From: Anisakis pegreffii
Taxonomy: Eukaryota > Nematoda > Chromadorea > Rhabditida > Anisakidae
NCBI GenBank assembly: GCA_035041965.1
Contig: JAPYMA010001103.1
Coordinates: 47,196 to 111,195, forward strand
Direction of reading: 5' to 3'
Length of the DNA stretch: 64,000 nucleotides
Positions 11,985-23,499 of this stretch are shown here, piece by piece. The position numbers and the translations under genes were made by a program. Within the stretch, counting starts at the first letter, position 1, and every line of letters begins with the position of its first letter. Below the pieces are notes generated by a model. It was not told the DNA's origin and searched no databases. It saw nothing but the letters and a program-made list of their open reading frames with translations.

Positions 11985-14900
11985 TCACGATTTCAATAAG
12001 AATATTGCTCAATAGTGTCCACAGTGAGTTGAAGGCATTCGAACCGGTATTCAGACAACAATTAAATGAGTCTTTCAGAAACTCGAACGATCCTAAGCTG
12101 AGATGAGTAAACGCTAATATGATTAAATCGAAGTTATAGTCTCTTTTTTTTGTTTCAATTTTTTTGGTTTCATTGTTTTGATCATTTGATTTTATGAGTG
12201 GCGATCGTTATCACTGTGACTGGTCAGTGATAAGGATACCTTCCCTGATATGATCATTGTTCAATAAACGTCTCTTGCCATTTTTAAACATGTACTGTTA
12301 GTGACCATAAAGGAGCGTTTATAATCTTTTAACAAAACTTATGTTTATAGTTATAACTGAGATGTACAATATCGTGCTTGGCAGTGATGGGCACGCTACT
12401 GAAAAGAAACCAATAGCTGCACTAATCGCTAATTCGCTGCCAAAAAAAAACATTTTTGCTCCACTCAAAACTCAAATTCCCTTTCGCTATTAGCGCGGTG
12501 AATGTAGCGAGAACGCTGAATTTCGATGAAGTGCTTTTCGGCGAAATTATTCCGCTAGTCGCTACACTTTCAGTTAAATTTGCAAAAAAAAGATTGCAAT
12601 CGCGCTGATCTAACGTTGTAGATCATTTTGATCTATCGCTGCTAGGCGAAACAAGAATTTTGCTTCCATATCAACAACTGTTTGTAACTACCATCACAAT
12701 ATAAAGGAATCCAAATCAATTGAATAATATCCGGTTTTGTACGCAACGGAGTCGACGTTTCAAGTAAATGGGAGATTGAACGGAAAACACGAATGATAGC
12801 GAAGCAAGAGAGCAAAAACTGTAACTGATAATATGTAGAGCCCAGTCATCACTGGAAAACTTGCTGGAGTTTTGGAGAAGACTCCAAAAGCTCCTCTGAC
12901 ACTCAAGTTAAGCTTGACTTGATGGTTTTTGTTGACGATATATGTGGATGTTCGTTTGATAGCATCAGATTTTTGCTCTGATGGTCCACTAGTCCAGTCA
13001 ATCGAGTGTCTAACAATATCTGACAAATATTTCTAAATGCGCAAAAAGTTCTCTCAATGAGAGAAATTTATGTGAGCATACAGATATCGCTGAACGCACA
13101 TAAGAAGCATTTAACTGAAAGCATTGAACTTAGCATTGAACTGAAAGCATCCCAAGAATGACAGGAAGATTTGCAGCGATGTCACAACACCATGCAAATG
13201 CCTGCATTGCTGCTTTTGAACTAAGAGCAAGGAATGTCACTGATATGAGTAGTGATAATATAGTGCAAGAATCATGTTTGTAAGAGGCTTAATGTGGTAT
13301 ACGATGAAGCAAGGTTTAGTTTGGTCTTGCATGAAACGAAGTATTTATTGAGGCTGGGCGTTTGTTTACTGTTATTGATATGATCTGATATGATATGAGT
13401 ATTGTGGACGAATCGTTCAACACTGGTTGAGTTGCAATGATAACAAGATTATAAGCATCACATAATTCACAATCACACAACAAGATGTCGCCAGCTAGTC
13501 AGATGGTGTCACCATGATCTGAAAGCAAATGCGAACGAGTGAGCATTTCAAGACTGCTGATGACAGTACTAATGAGGATAGCAGTAATCATAACAATATG
13601 ATTGCAACGAACACAGTGGCGAAGCTAATCGTAACGGGAACAATCGACGTGTTACGATAACGAACTTGGTAAAGATAACAGCAATGAAAGTTGTAGCATT
13701 TTGCATATTGCAAATGAGTATCATGATCGGTCATAGCGACAATTCCACTGCTACTGATAGAACAATGTGATAATAATAATAAAAATAATAATAATAACAT
13801 TGATAACAATCCCACTGATCGCACAATAACAAGCAATGTGTCACCAAAATTGATGTGCTTGACCAAAGAACCAGTTACGCTGAATTACTTATAATTTATT
13901 GACGACAAATCACATGAGGTTACCTCTTTAATGAATGAGTGATGACTGACTAGAGTTGTTGAGTGAAAACAAGTAATCATAGTGTTAAGTTCACATCAAG
14001 CATCAGAACTGAATGCCACATATTTAGATGTGACAAACGATGTGTTCATCTTAGGAAAGACGACGTTGAGATATACGAGATGTCAATGTCAATTATACTT
14101 ATGTCAAATATTCAGGACAAATTACAGACAGGTAACAACAAAGTACACAGCAACTACCCACCTGAATGCAGCAGCCCTATCTTGGACCTGGGATGCAGTT
14201 TGGTCGAATCATGATCAAATGATCAAATCATGATCAAATAATCAAATCATGCTCAAAAGTATGGCGCAATCTTTAATGTAATTATGATGTTGCATTATAA
14301 AATTCAAGTGTGAATGAAAAATCAACCCGCTGTATTTAAACTTATCGTAAAGCTATCATTAACCTGATGGTTTCACTTCAATAAATAAATGAAATTTTAA
14401 AAAGACCAGTAAATAAAATTTAAAAAATATACCTCAGTTTGCGCAACAGCATGCTAACATTCATTTTGTCAGCATTCACTTATTGTTTTGTGATAATCGA
14501 GTAGAAAGTCACCTTAAATACTTAAAATGTGCGTATATGAACTATTGTTGTAGAACTTTTGCTTCAAAATGTTTAGTTTCAAGAGGTATTCATCAAGTTG
14601 TTCTTGGATGATCCAGTACTGTGTATGAATGGAGGGTATTATCGTTACTGGAGCTTTCAGTTCCATCAGAGCAATATTTCTATAAGGCTGGTTATGATAT
14701 TATGGGATATCCACTATCTCCAGGTCATCAGTGCACTTCGGTTCCATCATATTGTTGTGTTATTATGCAAGATTCGAGTGGAGCTATGATTTGTGTTGAT
14801 GTTTCTGATCGCAGCATGTGATTCCAAAAATACGCTCAAGTTTTGTCAGCAACTTAGATACTTTTTGATTTTTCCTGACAGAGCAGGTCTTCGATTACTA

Positions 14901-16266
14901 GAAGTGCATCTGAAAAATTGGGTGCGATAACTTGAAACTCCAGTTTTTTTTCAGGAATCACATGATTCCTCGATATCACTCGATAAAATATAGCTTCACA
15001 TGTGAGGAAATTGCATAGTTAATCGAAAGAAAAATCCCATCGACGAATCAAATGATTTTCTAAACGTTATATCGAATGATAACGAACAGTTCATAGTTGA
15101 TCTGTTTCTTTGTTGTTGTCCTCTAACAATAGTCGAACAGGCTTGGAGAGAGCATGTGAAATGCATCGAGAATCATGCGATAATTGTTGTAAATAATGAG
15201 ACGAGAAGAATGAGAAAGTGACAACATGAAAGTGCTTTTAATGATAGAAGACTTGCGAGTGCTCATAACGCAGTGTGCGCTTTACAAATTGAATGAAACG
15301 GGATTGAATGAGAAAACAACCAAAGGAACGTGTTTATGATGTGTGCAGCTATGAGAGCGATTAGTTTACATTTGAAAAGAATGAGAGTACATTGATGGGA
15401 AATTAATTTCTCACTTTCTCTATTGTTGTTAGCTGAAAACAAAGACTCTAGCAAATTTCGATGCAGTTTTGAATGCTGCATATTAATCGTAAGTAATCAT
15501 TACAACATGTTTAATGCAATATCCCAATTAGAAATTCATTCCCAAATGTTTCCTTGTGACAACCTAATAGAATCGTCTTTGTTTCGTTAAAAAAGCAGTT
15601 GGTGATAATAAGATGCATCTGACTTCTCATACCATCAGAAATAAAATAAATCACATCGTACTATAAGTAAACAGAATGAATGGATGAAGTATAGTGTACC
15701 TTGGAATCCTTATCAAAATTATACAATCAGGTTACTGATTCAGAAATTGATAATGTCAGTGATCAAATGTCAAGATGTTTCGTAAATGTTTGCAGTAAGG
15801 TATGGCTGATGTACTGTCTGGATAGCTTTTAGAGCATTATCAAATTGTACGAGTAGTATATTTTCATAACTTATTTGGGCGATTTCATGGCATTACTTTG
15901 AGTGATACATACGCTTTCTGTGATCATCGATTACTTTGTATGAGCAAGATTTGTTTCTAATTGTAAGCAAATCCATATTACGCATTATATCAGAACAAGG
16001 ACTGTATCACTGACTAAGACTGTGATCGGTTTATTGAAAAAATTTATTGTTACAACAGGATAACCATTTCAAAAATATATTCACATTAGATTTGAATTTA
16101 AGCTGGTAGTATATCGTCAAATGAACAACCGAATGACAGTTGAGTTTGCTTTTTTCGTTGGAGGGATTTGAAGTGAGATAAGGAGTAAAGAGTGGGCCTG
16201 TATTCAAGGTCTTCATTCAAGGTAGTAACTTTTTCATTTCACAAACATTCACACAGTTCATTCGAC
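11985..16266. other. intergenic region, mostly empty
   Basis: 4.3 kb, AT-rich. It holds one coding-like exon candidate (14661-14821, listed separately), an AAT-type microsatellite at about 13769-13797 and a short tandem of ATCAAATGATCAAATC type at about 14203-14252. The minus-strand ORFs at 12760-13026 and 13588-13866 have no splice context or family features. AATAAA sites on the minus strand near 16030 and 16043 can serve collagen D. Confidence 0.55.
14661..14821 (+). CDS. possible terminal exon, Cys-rich protein fragment
   Basis: An acceptor-like CTTTCAG ends at 14660. From there the frame reads 53 codons to TGA, including GYPLSPGHQC and SYCCVIMQDSSG. The residue mix (several Cys, Gly, Pro, Asp) and lack of low complexity look coding, suggesting the last exon of a secreted Cys-rich protein. 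I see no convincing upstream exon, so it may be a gene fragment or pseudogene. I do not recognise the family. Confidence 0.3.
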
Positions 16267-18612
16267 TCAACTTGTCTTATTGATGAATTTCTTCTTGTGT
16301 ACACGAGTGCGACGTTTGTGAGTGGCACGTTTCTTGGAATAGGGTATTGCGGCTGCTGTGTCGTAGCCTCCGTAGCCTCCGCCGAGATCAGTCGAATCAT
16401 ACCCTGAAGCTTGAGCTTGAATCAGACCCGGTGGAGGTGTTATCGTGGGTGGAGAAGGCGCTGGAGGCACCACTGATGGCACTGAAATCGCTGGAGCCAC
16501 TGGAGCCACTGGAGCCACTGGAGCCACTGGAAGCATTGGAGCCACTGCAACCGGTGGCCCGCCATATGCAGGCATAGTCGCAGATGCAGCCGAGTCATAT
16601 CCACCATCGCTAACGGGCGCTACTTGAACCTGATTGATCTGTGTTTCGGATGTGGGACGCGGATTAGAGGTTCTCGGAGGGCAAGGACAATAACCACCAT
16701 CACCAGCCGCAGCGCCGGGCATACCCATCTGAAATAAGTGGAAGTTAGGAGAGTAAGCTGAAGTCGAAACTGAAACGGTGATTTGTTTGGCAACCGAACT
16801 GAACTTCAAGAGGACTGTTTAGCGTTATGAGCGATTGATTCGGAGAGTTTTTCGGCACGAATCATTCTCAAAATCACAAATCATTCTTTTGCATTGTGAG
16901 AAATCTTAAAATTTTTCCAATAAGAACTGATCCCTCAAATTGTGAGTGGTTTTAAAGACAAGTTTTTGAAATGAGATGTGACTTTAAGGAGTCAGGTTCA
17001 GAAATATCACATTATGACAGCAGGGAAGTGAATGAGGTTTTAATCTCGGTAACCGCAGGACGGCAACTTGAAATAGTTGAGAAAGTGCGACGATAACGTA
17101 CCGCTCCCAATGGTCCCAATGGGCCAGGTACACCATTCTTTCCAGGTGGTCCCATAGGTCCAGGTGGTCCCATCGGACCAGGTGCTGCATCCATGCCGGG
17201 TGCTCCTTGTTTTCCGCGAGGTCCTTGAGGACCAGGTGGGCCTCTTGGCCCTTTCGGTCCACAAGTACCGCCGGGCTTAGAGATGCCACCTGGGCCAACT
17301 GGTCCAACTGGGCCAACTGGTCCAGGTGGTCCAGGGGGTCCTGGTGGGCCTACCGGACCGGGTGGTCCCATTCCACCACCTTGACCAGGTGCACCGTTCA
17401 GGCCCGGCGGACCGGGTGGGCCGGGTGGTCCCGGAGGACCTGCTGGGCCTGGAGGACCGGCTGGACACAGAATACATTCGCCTCCAGCTTGAAGAACGGG
17501 TATCGCAACACCGTCAATTCCTGGTTTGCCGTCAGGTCCGCTTGGGCCAGGTTCTGAAAAGTTACCAAATTTTTCACCGTATCTTCGGTGAATTCGAACA
17601 CAATTTGCGTACTCACTGGAAGCTGACAGTGTTTTAAACATTAAATGCAGGAAGTTCAATCCTTAGATGTCAGATTAATAAAATCGACATGACAGGATGT
17701 GTCCAAATGAATTTGTTCTTTTCGAAAAATCGTTTCCAATTATTAGATGAGTAAACGGCAATCAAAATGATCAATGGATAATTTCTTATGAAACTTTCAT
17801 ACCTCCAGGTAAACCAGGATCACCAGGCGGTCCAGGTGGACCCTGTGGACAACTGCTCAGCACTTCAAGATGATCTAAAATGGAACAATAAATTTGGTTT
17901 TATCCAGGTCTAATTGTATCAACTATATCAAAATATATAATCTCAAATATATCGTTACTATAAACATGACTGCCAGTTTATGCCTCTGTGAGAGCATTCC
18001 TTTAAGAGTATGCAAATCATCAGGCATGTCTGGACTCTACATAATGCGTTAGAAATGCGATATATTGAATATGACATTTCAGACTATTCAACAGTTGAAT
18101 TCTCAATACATACCACATCCAGTACCAATTTGGCGTTTCCTTCGGTATCCACGCAAGATGACGATATCCTCAAATGTTGCCGCCTTGGTCTTTTGACCAG
18201 TTTGATCAACTCCCTGGATACCCATCAACTGATTCCATGCATCGTTCGCTAGGATCTACAAAAGCATAATTTTGGTCTCAATTAATTTCGTTCCGTTTCA
18301 TCGTTTCGGTGAAGACCGAATCAACAATTGCAAGCGTTATTCTGGGGATCAAAGAAGCTTATCGAGCATGAACCAGACTTGGCTTAGCTCTTTTCATGTC
18401 TCTTCAGGTGCGAGCGAGATTTCTTTGATTGGATTACTTCACAAAAAAATGTCAATAAATGAAAAAATGACCTCAAATTCCTGTGCGTCTGCGTTGATTT
18501 CAAAGTACAAATTGTTGAGATCATTGAAAATGGACGTCATAAAAATCAATATGACGAAAATAATCGCGCCACTTGTCATCGAGGCCAAATTAATGAGAAG
18601 TTTGACACTCAT
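16267..18612 (-). CDS. cuticle collagen D, five exons, long Ala-Pro/Gly-Tyr tail
   Basis: Exons on -: 18472-18612, 18114-18255, 17803-17874, 17102-17553 and 16267-16728; 422 residues, phases consistent. Anchor segment [15 protein letters not shown] with a hydrophobic run, then RRKR processing site and a Cys, a short collagen block, and a long Gly-X-Y domain entered by C-I-L-C. The position that is intron 4 in collagens A-C is continuous coding here, so exons 4 and 5 are fused. The last exon has Y-C-P-C-P-P-R, then a long non-collagenous tail: tandem Val-Ala-Pro repeats, three Gly-Tyr-Asp motifs, a GGGYGGY stretch and a Lys/Arg-rich end. The tail is far longer than in A or B and suggests an elastic or cross-linking extension; that role is inference. 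Confidence 0.92.
16493..16545. repeat. 9-bp coding minisatellite (Val-Ala-Pro repeat)
   Basis: Tandem copies of GAGCCACTG on the plus strand, read on the minus strand as Pro-Val-Ala in the tail of collagen D. About four perfect units are followed by imperfect ones. Copy number probably varies between isolates. Confidence 0.8.
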
Positions 18613-18622
18613 TTTTGCTGGG

Positions 18623-18630
18623 CTGAAATC
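18623..18630 (-). other. trans-splice acceptor of collagen gene D
   Basis: Minus-strand GATTTCAG lies about ten bases before the ATG at 18612. The open frame continues upstream without family similarity, so the site decides the start at MSVKLL. Confidence 0.6.
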
Positions 18631-21593
18631 GTTTTGATAATTCAATAATCTGTTGTTTTGAAAGTCTCGCACATCCACCATTACAAAATGCTTCGAATTT
18701 TTGCTGCGCATTTCGTAAGTTTTCTTTGTGATCTTTTCACTTGATCTAAAACCAATCGCAAAATTTTTGTTCAGTATTGTTTCCTCATGAGTGTCAACCA
18801 CCATTGACCATACTCTTTTATCTACTCAAGGGACATGACAGAAGGATATATTTCCATGGAATTCGGATCGTGCAATCGTTAAGGTAACAACAAAAAAAAC
18901 ACTAAGAATGAGTTCTCCTTAAACGAATGAATGCAAAACTCACTGTTGAAAATTAGTAAAGCTGACAGATTTTGACTGAGCCGCTACGAACTAAACACTC
19001 TGAAGCTTGGATATTTATATAGACTTTTCTTAAAACGAAATCCGGATGGTTCAAAAAAACGGCGCAAAGTTGTTTCGTTTAATTTTACTGATCAAATGTG
19101 TAAAAGCAGTTGCGCAATTCTTCTCATCTATCTGTTTGGAAGATAATTGAAGAATGTTGAGAAATAAACCGGCAAAAATCATTGCCTTGATGAGATTGCG
19201 TCGTGAAATATGCCCTTGAAAATCGTTTTTTTTTTGCTGTGTTCATCAGTGAATATTCATTCGAAACTGGACTTTCGCAATATGAATGCGAAATGGAATG
19301 AAGGACGAGCACAAAGTCCATGAGCAAGCATATTTCTTTTTGCATTCGTTTATTTGCGAATCTCCTTCGATTTATTTCGTTTGATGAAATTTTCAATGTT
19401 CCATTATACATTGGGATTTCCATGCGTTTTTTTCCGTTTTTTTGGTGAAACTGCATGCAATGTGTAATACACTTAATTGGATTAATGGTAACTAGTAGCC
19501 GTTTGGTATGATGAAACGCTAAAATCATCGCATGGAACCAGTTTGAGAACAATTTGAGATTTTGAACACCAAAAAAAGGTGTGGTTCTCTCCTCGAATCG
19601 CCCCGATAAAGAGATAAATCAAAGTGGTCTCCACGCAAACAATTCCGGTAAAGTGGTTGTCGTGAAAATGAATTAACATCACCGAAAGCAGCCATTTTTC
19701 TTAGCAATACCGATATCCAGTCATTTGTATATTGCTGGAATGGTCGGTGATTTTGGAGGAACATTAAGAAATTGATGAGCAATGTTAAAGGAAAATAGAA
19801 GCGAAGCATAATTTATGGATTGGTTGTGCTTGTTTGCCTTGACAAATTGCTTAGCAATATCGCATTCCGGCGTTGTGGTGGTGGTGGTGGTGGTGGTAAG
19901 ATGAAAGTTCTCTTGAAATTCTTTGGAAGGCATTTTCAGAGAAAAGTGATAGAGCCAATCAATTTTGAGAATATGATACGAGATGGTGGCAGGTTTCCTA
20001 AAAATTGTTTTATTTTCATGAAAATTGTTTCTTTTTACTGTTTGTTTCATCGATATGTTTTGCTCTCTGAATGATCCATCCAGTCGACAACTGGAAGAAG
20101 AGATCGCATTCAACATCTGAGCTGATGATCGCCACAGAGATCAAGCTTCAAGTTCAAATCATCTTCACTGTTTTGTCATTACATCTTTTGAAAGGAAGTG
20201 AAATTTCTAAATTGTTCATTTTTTGATTCAGTCGTATATATTTGTTCGTGAAATGAAAGCCGACTGGTGCGGTGCTCAACAACGCCAACTCAACCAGATG
20301 GATGCAAGTGAAGGATTAGAAGAAGATTTCTAAGCAGTCTTAATTTTTTCATTTGAAAAGAATCAAACAGCGCAAACAGTTTTTTTTTAAATTTAGAATT
20401 AACCGTTTCAGAATCTTGAATTGACGACGCTTAACAATCGAAAACATGTTTCGGATTCTTAGAAAAATTTTCGTGAATGTTTCAAAACGTGATTTGCGGA
20501 AATCTTAATGATGTTTCTGTTTTGTTTTGTTTTGTGATTAGCGAATAGAATCATGTGTGCATGAACCTGTTGTTCATGAAATGATCATGCGCTCTTCGCT
20601 ACTGATCAAGCGATTCAATTTCCTCGTTTTTCAGTACAGAAAAAAGAATCGTTCAGTCGAATATAACGAATTCCGAATGAATCTATCTGAAATTCGAAGC
20701 TAATCCACGTTCAGCAGTGAAAGATTTCTATGAAATTGCACGGCGTTGAATCGCCCTCAGAAGTGCTCTATTCTAGAAAACACCGAAAACAACTAAAGTT
20801 ACGTTTTCTAAAATTGCCAAAACAATTATTTATCGTTGCCGAATGCACGCAAAACTGTCATTCGCAATTAAATTCAGTACTCTTGTGTAGTCATCAACTC
20901 GTCACGACTGTTTACTGCCTCACAAAGTTTGTTTTGATTGGAAAAATTCCACATTTCGAAGAAAATTTAAAAGCCATGGCATTTGGTGTAGACTAAAAGT
21001 ATTCAACATAGAGCAATGTAAAAAATTTTCTTCACATTCTGCCCATCTTCGACGACCTTTCAAAGCACTCTGATCATCACAACGTATTTCATCATCACAA
21101 TCGAGTTTTATTGCTTCTTATTTCTAATGTGCACATCATCGAATCGTTGATGAACTTGAAGTTATTGAAATGGAATCGCAACAACTCTGAATCTCTCAAC
21201 TGAGGTTGAAGTGATGATGCATTCACATGCAGAGTTTATTTGAAGTGGACACCCAAATATGAAATTATTTCATGAATCAGTATCGCTTCAGTGGAATTTG
21301 CTGATAAAAATAGCAACCTAAATGACAATAGGAATATAGAAATGAACAAAATACTGGAATGGCATGAACATGAGACAATAATGATAACTACAATACAAAC
21401 ACAGTTAAGAACAAAGTCAAATTTGAAGGAATTATTACAAAACTGAAGAAATTACTACAAAATTGTTAGCAAAAACGCTTTCGTTCAGCGCGAAGAAACA
21501 TGAAAACAATTGCGATCGTGTGTTTGAGATATGCGAGTCAATACTGAAGATATTGCAAATCAAATCAGATTTACAATCACAACAATCGATTCT
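18631..21593. other. intergenic region between collagens D and C
   Basis: 3 kb, AT-rich. It contains a TATA-like site for collagen D (19011-19022), a GGT/ACC run at about 19874-19898, and TTTATT (minus-strand AATAAA) near 21235 for collagen C. The ORFs here, including 142 aa at 19124-19552, have no splice context or recognisable motif and are rejected. Confidence 0.55.
19011..19022 (-). promoter_or_regulatory. TATA-like element upstream of collagen D
   Basis: Minus-strand CTATATAAATAT, about 400 bases upstream of the collagen D start. With the trans-splice site at 18623 this would leave an outron of roughly 0.35 kb. The match is good, but in AT-rich DNA such strings are common. Confidence 0.35.
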
Positions 21594-23489
21594 CTATTGG
21601 TTCTGTGCGGCAGCCTGTCTGAGCATTTCATCATAATGAATCTTTTCGGCGTATTCCTTCAGCGCTCTAACACGCTGTCTTTCGAACGGTGACATCGAAT
21701 CAGTCTCCTCGAAAAGTTTCGATACGTCTGGTACTTGAGCTTGCCTCCTTTTAAGATTTCGTGGAGGACATGGACAATAGAGTGCATCATCACCACGTTC
21801 ACCAGATTCTCCGCGCTGCAATATTTGCTTGATTCATTTGCAGATCCTTACCAAGTGCGCTTACTATGAAACATGATTCAGAATGATTGCTGTGGGTTCC
21901 TAGAACTACTTTTAGCAATTCCATTCAGAATTGCTACAATTCTCAAGATTAACAACAAGTTGAGCATGCTTCTCGCCAGATTATATCAGCACTGTTCGTT
22001 TCCGTAATTGAAAACAACAGATACAATTAAATTACCGGTCCTGCAGGCCCGCGTCGACCCTTTTGTCCACCGCAACCAACTGGTCCAGGTGGACCTGCTG
22101 GCCCAGGAGCGCCAGGATATCCAGGTGGTCCTTGTGGACCCGGTCTACCTGCAGGACCACATGGTCCTGGTGGTCCCTTAGGTCCCTTCTGACCAATACT
22201 GGACTGAGAGTCCCTACCTGGTGGTCCCGGGGGTCCTGGATATCCAGGTGGACCTGAAATACCGAAAAATCATTCATTGCCAGGGATCAATTCTGTTGCT
22301 GAAACGAATGAACATGAGATCGTACGAGAATTTTGATCTACTGAAACAATGACATTTTTAGTGCTCCCACCTGCTGGTCCTGCATCTCCCGGTGCACCTG
22401 GTGGTCCCGGTGGTCCTGGTGTTGCATTAGCACCTGGTGGACCTGGTCGACCGGGTGGACCCATTCGACCTGCCATTCCTGCAGGTCCTGCTGGTCCAGG
22501 TGGTCCAGGTGGGCATTTGACGCATTCGGTGGGCATGTGTACGTTCGGTTCACCAGGCAGACCGTCCAAGCCTGGTGGTCCATCAACGCCTCGTGGACCG
22601 GGTTCTCAAATGAGAATCAGTTGTTACTACATAGATAACTGAATAGGTTTTCAGTTTAAGCCATCAGTTTCAAGCAGTTCTGATCTAAGCATACGAAAAA
22701 CATTCAAATCTGAATATGACACTTGAAAGTTCTTATTCTGAGATTTTGTTCTTTTCGTCGTTAGCAAAGGTGCCCAAATCATTACTGTATTCATCAACAA
22801 ACCTCCAGGCATTCCTGGATCTCCCATAGGTCCTGGTGGTCCAGGTGGACAGTTTTGCGCAGGTGCTGCACAAGCTGAAAAAGAGTTTGTGAATAGTGAT
22901 ACGTACTCTATGGTATGGTACCGAACAACGCAATGAGTTGCTTAACTAAGGCGAGATCCTTCATGAAGAGCATCGACAATAAAGTGAATCTAACGCCATA
23001 CCGCAGTTGTCCTGTCTCTTGATGCGTCCCATCGAAACAATCTCAGAGAACAGTTCCTGTGCTGATTTTTCATGATTTCCTTTTATCATTCCATGAACAC
23101 TCATTATCTCGTCCCATGCATCATTCGCCAATGCCTCAATCAGATCATTTTCATTATCAAACATTCAATTGACAATCACTTGATGATCTCTACTGATCAC
23201 TTCAGATCTGAAACCTAAATCAGACATATTAATAATACCCCTTTCCTTTCTCCAGATACTTCTTCTGCTTATCATTTACTCTCCTACGATGCACCTCGTG
23301 TCAAAACCAAATCATCTCACAATCCAATACCATAAGTGACAAAATCACCTTGAAGTCATCCATATTATTCAGCACATCGCTATAAAGATTATTCAAATCA
23401 TTCACCAACACTCCAACAACTATTAACGATGCCAGTATTATGGCTCCACTCGCAGCAGACGCGACGTTTATAAATGTCCGCGCCCCCAT
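21594..23489 (-). CDS. cuticle collagen C, six exons, helical C-terminal tail
   Basis: Exons on -: 23349-23489, 23002-23134, 22803-22874, 22371-22604, 22036-22253 and 21594-21815; 339 residues, phases consistent. Signal anchor, RIKR site, short and main Gly-X-Y domains, then [10 protein letters not shown]. Exons 1-3, the start of exon 4 and the introns between are almost identical to collagen B on the opposite strand. After the M-A-G of exon 4 the two diverge and exon 5 is unrelated in detail (it contains GYPGPPG and Cys-Gly triplets). The tail of about 55 residues is charged and looks helical ([16 protein letters not shown]), unlike the basic tails of A and B. Intron 2 has about 25 bases absent from the B copy. 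A longer upstream ORF start is rejected because a TTTTCAG site lies just before the family-conserved Met. Confidence 0.92.
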
Positions 23490-23492
23490 ACC

Positions 23493-23499
23493 TCTGAAA
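23493..23499 (-). other. trans-splice acceptor of collagen gene C
   Basis: Minus-strand TTTTCAG followed by AGGT and the ATG at 23489. It fixes the start and lies outside the segment shared with collagen B. Confidence 0.6.

Noticed and set aside
19124..20116. Overlapping minus ORFs of 66-142 codons between collagens D and C
   Set aside because: No conserved motif, no splice context, skewed composition typical of AT-rich non-coding DNA.
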